A stretch of 64,000 bases of DNA from an uncultured Muribaculaceae bacterium (GTDB lineage Bacteria; Bacteroidota; Bacteroidia; Bacteroidales; Muribaculaceae): positions 1 through 64,000 of the forward strand of contig CAJTNN010000006.1 of the NCBI GenBank assembly GCA_910577585.1, written 5' to 3'. The position numbers were made by a program, and so were the translations under genes. This document shows, piece by piece, positions 19,278 through 26,904 of the stretch. Position 1 is the stretch's first letter; every line of letters starts with the position of its first letter. The notes beneath the pieces are model-generated. The model was not told the origin of the DNA and did not search any database. It saw only the letters and a list, made by a program, of their open reading frames with translations.

Positions 19278-20131
19278 TTGACCACGAACTGCAATCCGAA
19301 CTGCGCCGCCAATATAATCCCGACGGCTCGCCACTGCGCGATGCGCAACTGCGCATGCTTGAGCTACTGAAGTTTCTCGACCGCTTCTGCCGTGAGCACA
19401 ACCTGCGCTACTGGCTCCCTTACGGCACACTGCTCGGTGCCGCCCGCCATGGCGGCTTCATCCCCTGGGACGACGATATCGATGTCTTCATGCCACGCGA
19501 AGATGCGCTGCGTCTTAAAGAGCTGATGGCCGACAAGGTGTTTGACGGCCACATCCTGCTCCAGACCCCCGACAACGACCCCGCCTACACCCACTCATCC
19601 TGGTTCTCGCTCAGAGATCTCAACTCAGAATACATACAGGATTCCTGGGCCCACCGGCGCTTGAAATACCGCGGCATGCAGGTAGATATCTTCATGACCG
19701 AAGATGGTGTCGGGGAGCGCGCGGCGCGTGTGTCGCGCCTGATGCAGATAGCCGGCATACTATGGCCCTCGGAGAATGTGCACTCCACCGCCTTCCTCCG
19801 ACCCATGCTGCGCCCGATTCATAATCTGCTCGACCGCTGCATCTTCCCCCTCATGCGCCGCTGCAGCCGCAACACCTCCGCCCACCTGCGCATGGGACTC
19901 GGCGGCATGTTTCTGCTCGATCTCGATCCGGCCGACGTCTATCCGCTGCGTCCCATAATGTTTGAGGGTCATGAATTCTATGGCCCAGCCGACCCCGACG
20001 CCGTGCTCAGAAAACAATATGGTGAGTGGGGGAGCATACCCGCCGAATCGGGTCGCCGCACCCATCTTGCCCAATTCAGATTCTTCGATGCCCCGGCGGC
20101 AGCCGCGCCATCTGCCGGCAAGAGCCATTAA
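19274..20131 (+). CDS. licD: LicD-family phosphotransferase
   Basis: LicD proteins transfer phosphocholine or related phospho-amines from a CDP carrier onto a glycan. The signature YWLPYGTLLGAARHGGFIPW followed by DDDIDVFM lies near residues 47-75 and holds the metal-binding aspartates. The 285-residue length is normal. The start overlaps the stop of the NTase/PLP fusion by 4 bp, so the two are translationally coupled and probably act in sequence. Nothing in the window makes choline, so the transferred group is more likely an ethanolamine-type phosphate or phosphonate (inference). Confidence 0.92.
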   Translation: MIDHELQSELRRQYNPDGSPLRDAQLRMLELLKFLDRFCREHNLRYWLPYGTLLGAARHGGFIPWDDDIDVFMPREDALRLKELMADKVFDGHILLQTPDNDPAYTHSSWFSLRDLNSEYIQDSWAHRRLKYRGMQVDIFMTEDGVGERAARVSRLMQIAGILWPSENVHSTAFLRPMLRPIHNLLDRCIFPLMRRCSRNTSAHLRMGLGGMFLLDLDPADVYPLRPIMFEGHEFYGPADPDAVLRKQYGEWGSIPAESGRRTHLAQFRFFDAPAAAAPSAGKSH

Positions 20132-20196
20132 GATAATTAAATTCAGTGGCGCACTATATTGGCAAGCCACTCAAGCAACTTCAAGAAGAGACGCGT

Positions 20197-21366
20197 ATGA
20201 ACATCATATATCTGCTCAACACCACATCAGCCTCAGCCGGATCAAGCAAGTCATTCCTGCATCTGCTTGAAGAGGCGCGCCGGCATCACAATGTGCTGGT
20301 GGTGGTGCCCGACCGCGGCGAGATGTATGAGATACTCACCGCGATGGGGGTGCGTGTCGAGGTGTTGAGATATATCTTCAACATGCGCCCTTACCTCACC
20401 ACAACCAAGGACAAGCTCATCTTCCCCCTGCGATATGTGCGCCTCAAGATGCTCAACTATCTGGCCTCGCGCCGCCTCGACAAGATAGCCCGCGAATTCA
20501 AGGCCGACCTCTATCACGCCAACACATCAGTGACCGAGATTGGCTATCTATCCTCACGCCGCACCGGGATTCCGCATCTCACCCATGTCAGGGAATATGG
20601 CCTCCCCGACCACCATATGCATATACCCGGCCAATCGCGGCGTCTGCATTCACCCAACTGCCACACCATCTGCATCACCCGCGACATAGCCTCATACCAT
20701 AAGCTGCTCGATGCCGATTCAAATCGCGTGATATATAATCCCATCGTAAGCGAAGCCGACTTCACATGGCAGCCCGACAAAGAGGACTATCTTCTCTATG
20801 CCGGACGCATCAATGTCACCAAGGGAGTGTATGAACTGATAGATGCCTTCATAGCCTACGCCCGCCGTAATCCCGACGGACTCAATCTGCGCCTTGCCGG
20901 CTCATATAAGGGTGCACGCTACGAAGCTATAGTTGCCGCCTGCAATGAGCGCCTTGAGCAGGCCGGAGTGCGGCAGCGTGTGGAATGGCTCGGCGATGTG
21001 CGCGATGTGCAGCAGCTCATGATGCGGGCCAGGGCAGTGGTGGTGCCCTCGCTCTTCGAGGGATTCGGCCGCGTGGCCCCCGAATCCATGGCTGCCGGAG
21101 CGCTATTCATCGGCCGCGACACCGGAGGCACCCACGAGCAATTCGACAACGGCCTGCGCCTCACGGGCGCCGAGATCGGCCTGCGCTTCACCACCACCGA
21201 AGAGATGGCCCGGCGCTTCGAAGAGGCTGAGCATATGGGGCCGGCTGACTACAAAGGATATGTAGAGCGCGCGCAGCATACGGTGCGCGAGCTTTATCTC
21301 GACAAAGTGTCGGTGGCCCGCGTGATGGAATTCTATGCCGAAATAGCGCGAAAATCAAGTAAGTAG
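20197..21366 (+). CDS. Glycosyltransferase family 4
   Basis: GT-B enzyme of 389 residues. The N-terminal domain opens MNIIYLLNTTSASAGSSKSF; the C-terminal nucleotide-sugar domain has LLYAGRINVTKGVYELIDAF near residue 208, GDVRDVQQLMMRA, and the E-x7-E region PSLFEGFGRVAPESMAAG. The ATG at 20197 is preferred: it follows AGAAGAG, and the 17 extra residues from an upstream start are not family-like. It is the last gene of the first plus-strand run of the locus; a new promoter follows. Confidence 0.9.
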   Translation: MNIIYLLNTTSASAGSSKSFLHLLEEARRHHNVLVVVPDRGEMYEILTAMGVRVEVLRYIFNMRPYLTTTKDKLIFPLRYVRLKMLNYLASRRLDKIAREFKADLYHANTSVTEIGYLSSRRTGIPHLTHVREYGLPDHHMHIPGQSRRLHSPNCHTICITRDIASYHKLLDADSNRVIYNPIVSEADFTWQPDKEDYLLYAGRINVTKGVYELIDAFIAYARRNPDGLNLRLAGSYKGARYEAIVAACNERLEQAGVRQRVEWLGDVRDVQQLMMRARAVVVPSLFEGFGRVAPESMAAGALFIGRDTGGTHEQFDNGLRLTGAEIGLRFTTTEEMARRFEEAEHMGPADYKGYVERAQHTVRELYLDKVSVARVMEFYAEIARKSSK

Positions 21367-21464
21367 CGTCGCTGACCTTACCGCACCTTTCAGATAACCT
21401 TACTGCATGATGCGGCCGCTGACTGGCTAAATATTGTGGAAAAGTCTAAAATTGCCAAGGTTTG

Positions 21465-21496
21465 TTTGCAGAGCTGAACAAAAAGTATTATTTTTG
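21465..21496 (+). promoter_or_regulatory. Internal promoter of the glycan locus
   Basis: TTTG (21465-21468), 20-bp spacer and TATTTTTG (21489-21496). It starts a second transcription unit inside the locus. Confidence 0.65.
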
Positions 21497-21705
21497 TAGA
21501 GCAACAACTGAACTTCCTCTCCCCGCAAGGTGGTCAGCTGGCCCCCTATGGCGGACGACAGGATAAATATCACCCCTTTACGGCAAGTGGCGGCGAGAAA
21601 TCTTAAGGTGGTTATGGCTTCTTGACCAAGACAATCATATACGCGGTCAGAATCTCCGCCTCTGCTGAATGCTATAGAGGGCTATAAGAAGGCATCACTT
21701 ACACC
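21497..21705 (+). other. Long untranslated leader before a GT4 gene
   Basis: About 200 nt lie between the predicted transcription start (near 21502) and the ATG at 21706, with no convincing reading frame. Capsule loci in Bacteroides often have long leaders acted on by UpxY-type antiterminators; no UpxY gene is present in this window. I see only short imperfect hairpins here. Confidence 0.4.
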
Positions 21706-22824
21706 ATGAGGACTATATATCTGCTGGATTATTTAGGTGTGCATTGCGGCATGGACTATTATCTCGAGGCCTTCCGCAATGTACTGAGCCATATTCCCGG
21801 ATGCAGGGTTGAGATACTCTCTAACTTTCCCGACAGGGAGGGGAGCGAGCCATTCTTCCGTAATCAATACAAAGGTGCGGTGTGGCAGAAGGGTTTGAAT
21901 CTGCTGCGCAATCTGGCCAGGATGAGGCGCTTCATACGCCGTCATCCCGACGATATATTCATATATCTGTCGTATGGCAACCGCATTGACCTGCTCTTCA
22001 TGAAGATAGTGGCCTCGGCACGGCGGCATATCATAGATATCCATGAGGGTATTGCCCAGAATGTAGATGCCGAGGCAGGGCTGCGCAAATCGTTTGCCTC
22101 GCTCTATTCCGACAAGATAAAGACCGTCATCTCGCACTCGGCCCGCACGGAGGAATTTCTGCGCGACTTTGGCTATCGCGGGCGCACACTGAGTGTGCCG
22201 CACTTCAAATACGTCTTCCCGAAGCACTACGACATGAGCCGGGTGGGCGATGATGTGGCCCGAGCCAACTCAGCCGATAAGATAAATCTGCTCTTCTTCG
22301 GCAATCTCAACCGCAGCAAGGGTGTCGACATACTGCTCCGGGCCTTCAATGAGCTATCCGACAAGGAGGCCTCGCGCTTCAATCTGGTGGTGGCCGGCAA
22401 GGACTTCGACGGCAGCGTGCGCGAAGTCACTCCGAAGCCCGGACGCAATGTCAGCATTATCGCCCGGCATATCACCGACGACGAATTGCGCTATCTATAC
22501 TCAGGGGCCGACTTCCTGTGTCTGCCATATCGCAAGACCTCGCAGAGCGGCATACTCGAGATGGCCTTCTACTTCAAGAAGCCCATCATCGCCTCAGATG
22601 TAGACTACTTCAAGAAGATGCTCACCGAGTTTCCATCATTCGGGGTGCTCGCCCATGGCGGGGCCGAGGGTTATGCCAAGGCATTGCGCCACATCCCCCG
22701 GCATGGCGCGCAGGGATTCTTCAAAGATGATGAATACTCGCGCTACGAGAACCGCGTGGAGATTGAGAATTTCAAAAAAGAGTTCGCCTCATGGCTCAGC
22801 TCGACCGACAAGAGCGGCAAGTAA
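21706..22824 (+). CDS. Glycosyltransferase family 4
   Basis: GT-B enzyme, 372 residues. It opens with RTIYLLDYLGVHCGMDYYL; the C-terminal donor domain carries LLFFGNLNRSKGVDILLRAF near residue 194, LVVAGKDFDG, then SGADFLCLPYRKTSQSGILE with the family glutamate. The N-terminal half is clearly homologous to the truncated gene that follows (shared DYLG, VEILSN, FF-NQY, YGN-ID and AVISHS-type blocks). The coding region ends in a 44-bp degenerate tandem repeat that begins at the stop codon. Donor and acceptor unknown. Confidence 0.88.
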   Translation: MRTIYLLDYLGVHCGMDYYLEAFRNVLSHIPGCRVEILSNFPDREGSEPFFRNQYKGAVWQKGLNLLRNLARMRRFIRRHPDDIFIYLSYGNRIDLLFMKIVASARRHIIDIHEGIAQNVDAEAGLRKSFASLYSDKIKTVISHSARTEEFLRDFGYRGRTLSVPHFKYVFPKHYDMSRVGDDVARANSADKINLLFFGNLNRSKGVDILLRAFNELSDKEASRFNLVVAGKDFDGSVREVTPKPGRNVSIIARHITDDELRYLYSGADFLCLPYRKTSQSGILEMAFYFKKPIIASDVDYFKKMLTEFPSFGVLAHGGAEGYAKALRHIPRHGAQGFFKDDEYSRYENRVEIENFKKEFASWLSSTDKSGK

Positions 22825-22924
22825 GGCCTGCCCGCGCAGTGAGCAAAACCTGCCAGAGAAGCAAGTAAACTCTGCCAGCGCAGTGAGAGCGGCCCGGCAG
22901 AGTGGCAAGTAAGCCCGGGCAGAA
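22817..22924 (+). repeat. 44-bp degenerate tandem repeat
   Basis: The octamer GCAAGTAA recurs at 22817, 22861 and 22905, exactly 44 bp apart, each followed by a CTGCC/GCGCAGTGAG-type segment. The first copy contains the stop codon of the GT4 gene, so the array is built from the gene end. Confidence 0.7.
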
Positions 22925-22964
22925 TCAATGTCAGTGTAATAATTAATCAGAAAGGATTTTGACA

Positions 22965-23558
22965 ATGGGTCAGAAAGTCTATATTGTGGATTATCTCGGG
23001 TCGCATGCATCCGGCAATCCCTATGTGCGGAATCTGAAGATGATTCTCAGCACCATCGACGGCGTAGAGGTGGAAATCCTTTCTAACTATGCCGATGGCG
23101 AGGGTGAACCCTTCTTCCTCAATCAGTACACCGGCCGCATATGGCACAAGGGTTACGCCCTCTACAAGAACTATGGCCGCCTCTCCAGCCGGATTGAGAA
23201 GGAACCCGAGGCAGTCTATATCTTCCAGGCCTATGGCAACTCGATCGATGTGAGTTTCATGCGCATCGCCGCCACCGCGCGGCGCCATGTGATGGATGTG
23301 CGTGTGCCGCTTGAGCAGCTGGTGGAGGCCAACGAGATGCTTGTCGCCGACTTCGCCACAGTCTACTCGCAGCGCGTGTCGGCCGTAATCTCGCATTCAT
23401 CGGCCACCGACGCCTTGCTTTCGGAGTTTGGATTTGATGGCGAGGTGTTGCATCTGCGTCTGCTCGAGAATCGCGAGATTTCGCTTGCCGAAGAGCTGGC
23501 AGGCAACGATATACCTCAATTCTTATCGCAGTTCGAACACTGGCTACGCCACGTATAA
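22965..23558 (+). pseudogene. Truncated paralogue of the preceding GT4 (N-terminal domain only)
   Basis: 197 residues homologous to the N-terminal acceptor-binding domain of the gene at 21706: KVYIVDYLGSHASGNPYVRN, VEILSNYADGEGEPFFLNQY, YGNSIDVSFMRIAATARRHV and SAVISHSSATDALL all have counterparts there. The donor-binding domain with its catalytic glutamate is missing; the frame runs for about 30 more residues (LRLLENREISLAEEL) and stops. An AAAGGA ribosome site precedes the ATG, so it may still be translated. It is either a decaying tandem duplicate or a stand-alone partner subunit; the former is simpler. Confidence 0.6.
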
Positions 23559-23646
23559 GCGGGCCATCAAGCCAAAGCCTCCTCACCCTCCGGGCGCATG
23601 AGGAAGAACAGACCGGAACAATTCCGACCAACACAAGCAGCTTCAA

Positions 23647-24813
23647 ATGAAAGATACCAACCATAATAATAATCACGACAGCCACTCTCAGACAGGACGC
23701 CGAATCAGGGTGGCCATCATTGGCACCCAGGGAGTCCCCGCGCAATATGGCGGCTTTGAGACACTCGTGGAGAATCTTATCGGCGAGCATTGCTCGGCCG
23801 ACATAGACTACACGGTGATATGCAGCAGTGCTGACCTGCCCGGACGCATGGAGAGATATAAGAATGCCCGGCTGAAATATATCGGCGTTCCCGCCAACGG
23901 CGCGAAGAGTCTGCTCTACGATGCAATCTCGCTATGGATGGTGAGAAAAGGCTTCGATGTGATTCTTTATCTCGGCGCTGCGGTGCCGGTGCTGAAGAGC
24001 TACAAGCGTATGGCGAAGACACCGATGATAATCAACATCGACGGTCTGAGCCAGCTGCGTGACAAGTATGGCAAATGGCAGAAGAAATATCTGGCATATA
24101 TAAAGAACAACGAGATACTGCGCGCCGACCTGATAGTGGCCGACAATGAGGGTATTCGCGAATATGTGAGCGACAACTACGGGTTGCCCTCCGAACTGAT
24201 TGCCTATGGCGGCGACCAGGCCCTTATGGAGATGAGCCCCGCCGATGAGCGCGCCATCCTTGAGGCCTACGGTGTCGAGCCGGGTGAATACGGCATCGCC
24301 GTGTGCCGCATCGAGCCGGAGAATAATCCTGAGATGGTGCTTGAGGCCTATGCGCGCAGCGGACGCAAGCTCGTGTATATCGGCAACTGGGAGAAGAGTG
24401 AATATGGCCGCGAACTGCGCCGGAGGTATTCAGGCTATACGAATCTCAATCTTCACGATCCGGAATATGATCTTAAGACACTCTCGGCGCTGCGTGGCAA
24501 TGCCGGGATGTATATACATGGCCACAGCGTAGGGGGCACGAATCCCTCGCTGGTGGAGGCAATGTTCTTCGGACGCCCTATTGCCGCATTCGATGTGAAT
24601 TACAACCGCTATACCACCTTCGGCTCCGCAAGCTACTTCACTGATGCCGACTCACTCCGGAAGCTGATATCGCAGCCCGCCGATGCTGCGCAAGGTGAGG
24701 CTCTGAAGCGCCTGGCTTACGAGCATTACACATGGCGCCATATAGTGGATCTTTACGAGCAGGCCTACCGCAGAATGGTAGGCGCCCCTAAAGCGAAGGG
24801 AGGCAAGCGATGA
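23647..24813 (+). CDS. Glycosyltransferase family 4 with DUF1972 (Cps2T-like rhamnosyltransferase)
   Basis: 388 residues. The N-terminus after a short polar leader (residues 1-16, rich in N/H) is IRVAIIGTQGVPAQYGGFET, the DUF1972 signature of Cps2T-type beta-1,4-rhamnosyltransferases. Further motifs are NIDGLSQLRDKYGKWQKKY, IVADNEGIREYV, and HGHSVGGTNPSLVEAMFFG with the GT4 donor glutamate. It is a plausible user of dTDP-rhamnose from rfbACDB, though family membership does not prove the sugar. It overlaps the next gene by ATGA. Confidence 0.9.
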   Translation: MKDTNHNNNHDSHSQTGRRIRVAIIGTQGVPAQYGGFETLVENLIGEHCSADIDYTVICSSADLPGRMERYKNARLKYIGVPANGAKSLLYDAISLWMVRKGFDVILYLGAAVPVLKSYKRMAKTPMIINIDGLSQLRDKYGKWQKKYLAYIKNNEILRADLIVADNEGIREYVSDNYGLPSELIAYGGDQALMEMSPADERAILEAYGVEPGEYGIAVCRIEPENNPEMVLEAYARSGRKLVYIGNWEKSEYGRELRRRYSGYTNLNLHDPEYDLKTLSALRGNAGMYIHGHSVGGTNPSLVEAMFFGRPIAAFDVNYNRYTTFGSASYFTDADSLRKLISQPADAAQGEALKRLAYEHYTWRHIVDLYEQAYRRMVGAPKAKGGKR

Positions 24814-25988
24814 GTAAAGCTGATTCCAAGACCTTTTCCGGGCGCCGGGTGCTGATTTTCGGCGCCGGACTGCAGACGCTATCGCTCTCACGCGGACTGA
24901 AGAGTCATGGGTATGAGGTGGTGAATATGGGTGATGCGCACTCTGTGGGGCGCTATGCCCGCGGAGTCGATCAATTCATAGAGAGAGACCTCTCTGCTCT
25001 CGGAGTGGAGGATTTCGGACGATTGCTCGGGAAGCTCGGCGTGACGCTCGTCATACCCACAGAGGATGAATATGCCGAATGGCTGAGCCATCACAAGCCG
25101 GAGATTGAATCGCGCTACGGTGTGAAATGTGCTTGCGAAGATGAAGAGAAACTGCAGTTTGTGATCAACAAAGGGGAGCTGATGGAGTATTGTCGCACAC
25201 ATGGCATTCCGCATCCGCGCACCATGAAGCTCACCCACGGCAATATCGATGAGTGCGCCGCGCATGTGGGATTTCCGGCATTGGTGAAGCCCGATGTCTC
25301 CAACGGCTCGCGGGGTATCACGCTGGTGAATGACCTCGGCGAGCTCCGCGCCCGTCTTGATGCCCTTACAGCCGAATATGGCAGTGCCTCGCTCCAGGAA
25401 TTCATCGCCAATGACTCGCACTACTATAATGTGATGCTCTATCGGTATGCTGATGGTCATTATGCCCCGGCCGTTGTGACCCGCATCACCCGCTTCTATC
25501 CCATAAAGGGTGGCAGCAGCAGCTATTGCACCACCATCGAGGCCCCCGAACTTGTGGCGATGTGCAAGCGTCTGCTCGATGCACTCGACTGGCGGGGATT
25601 CGCAGACTTCGACGTGCTTGAGAAATCGCCCGCCGACTGGCGCATCATAGAGATTAATCCGCGTGTGCCGGCGAGCCTGGAGGCAGCGCGTGTGTCGGGG
25701 GTGGATTTTGGCGCCATCATCGCATCCGACGAGCTGCGATTGCCCGAGTCTCGGATGGCGTATAAGCCAGGTGAGGCCCTGCGCTGCCTGGGACTGGATA
25801 TGGCATGGTTCGCGAGTTCGCCGCGCCGCTTCGGCAGCACACCCTCATGGTTCCGCTTCTTCGGTCGCCACCTGCATTATCAGGATGGTGGACTCTACGA
25901 CCTGCGCGCCATGGCCTACTCCATCTGGAGCGGCATACGCAAGCAGCTCTCGCCCGAGTTCCGCCGCCGCAAAGCCGGCATGAACTGA
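24810..25988 (+). CDS. ATP-grasp ligase-like protein in glycan locus
   Basis: 392 residues of carbamoyl-phosphate-synthase-like ATP-grasp architecture: an N-terminal Rossmann-type domain (RVLIFGAGLQTLSLSRGL), a central domain with the FPALVKPDVSNGSRGITLV glycine-rich loop near residues 152-170, and the metal-binding end WRIIEINPRVPAS near 280. ATP-grasp enzymes join a carboxylate to an amine or other nucleophile through acyl phosphate; one possibility here is amidating an uronic acid or attaching an amino acid to the glycan. The first codons overlap the preceding GT gene by 4 bp, so it is translated with the locus. Confidence 0.82.
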   Translation: MSKADSKTFSGRRVLIFGAGLQTLSLSRGLKSHGYEVVNMGDAHSVGRYARGVDQFIERDLSALGVEDFGRLLGKLGVTLVIPTEDEYAEWLSHHKPEIESRYGVKCACEDEEKLQFVINKGELMEYCRTHGIPHPRTMKLTHGNIDECAAHVGFPALVKPDVSNGSRGITLVNDLGELRARLDALTAEYGSASLQEFIANDSHYYNVMLYRYADGHYAPAVVTRITRFYPIKGGSSSYCTTIEAPELVAMCKRLLDALDWRGFADFDVLEKSPADWRIIEINPRVPASLEAARVSGVDFGAIIASDELRLPESRMAYKPGEALRCLGLDMAWFASSPRRFGSTPSWFRFFGRHLHYQDGGLYDLRAMAYSIWSGIRKQLSPEFRRRKAGMN

Positions 25989-26039
25989 ATTACTGACCGA
26001 CTTATTCACCTACATACTCACACACTGAAAAGACACGGA

Positions 26040-26888
26040 ATGAATATTCTGACATTTGATATAGAGGAGTGGTTTCATCTTCTCGACAACGACTCCACCC
26101 GCTCTGAAGAGCAATGGAAGACCTATGAGGTCAGGATACACGAGAATGTCGACCGCATACTCCGCATACTCGACGACACCGGCACCCGGGCCACCTTCTT
26201 CATCATAGGCTGGGTGGCGCGTACCTACCCTGAGGTGGTGCGCAAAATCGCCAGCCGCTATGAGATTGGCTCCCACACGATGAATCATCAGCTCGTGTGG
26301 CAACAGAGTCCGGCCGAATTCCGCAAGGATATCGACTCGTCGCTCAAACTGCTCCAGGACCTCACGGGGCGTCCGGTGAAGGCATTCCGCGCGCCCGGTT
26401 TCTCGATACGCAAGTCAGAGCGCTGGGCCTTCGAGACCCTCGCCGAACTGGGCATAGAATATGACTCATCTATTTTCCCGGCCCATCATGCCCACGGCGG
26501 AATGCCCGACTATGGGCCCGGAGCCCCGGCATTGATAGAGGCCGGCAGTCATCTCATCAAAGAGTTCCCTATATCCACGCATGAAGTGGGCGGACGCCAT
26601 CTCGTCTACAGCGGCGGTGGATACTTCCGCCTCTTTCCCTATCCGCTCATACGCCGCTGGATGAGACAGAGCCCGGAGTATGTGATGAGCTACATTCATC
26701 CGCGCGACCTCGATGCCGGGCAGCCTATGATAAAGGAGTTGCCGCTGCACCGCAAGTTCAAGAGCTATGTGAATCTTGCCGGAGCAGAAGCCAAACTGCG
26801 CCGGATGCTCACCGACTTCAAATTTACAGATCTGGCCACCGCCTCAGCCTCGATAGACTGGGATGGGGTGCGCCGCATAAAGCTATGA
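26040..26888 (+). CDS. NodB-type polysaccharide deacetylase (XrtA-locus type)
   Basis: 282 residues. The catalytic-domain motifs are in order: ILTFDIEEWFHL (motif 1, with the D used as base), IGSHTMNHQLVW (motif 2, metal histidines), and AFRAPGFSIR (motif 3), followed by YDSSIFPAHHAHGG. The arrangement and DIEEWFH opening match the DUF3473-containing deacetylases found with exopolysaccharide loci. There is no signal peptide, suggesting action on a lipid-linked or cytosolic substrate. It is followed after 16 bp by the secreted deacetylase-like paralogue 2. Confidence 0.9.
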   Translation: MNILTFDIEEWFHLLDNDSTRSEEQWKTYEVRIHENVDRILRILDDTGTRATFFIIGWVARTYPEVVRKIASRYEIGSHTMNHQLVWQQSPAEFRKDIDSSLKLLQDLTGRPVKAFRAPGFSIRKSERWAFETLAELGIEYDSSIFPAHHAHGGMPDYGPGAPALIEAGSHLIKEFPISTHEVGGRHLVYSGGGYFRLFPYPLIRRWMRQSPEYVMSYIHPRDLDAGQPMIKELPLHRKFKSYVNLAGAEAKLRRMLTDFKFTDLATASASIDWDGVRRIKL

Positions 26889-26904
26889 TGAATAGAGCTG
26901 ACTT

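Noticed and set aside
22817..22924. 44-bp repeats as a CRISPR array
   Set aside because: Units are degenerate and adjoining, with no unique spacers; it is a simple tandem repeat at a gene end.
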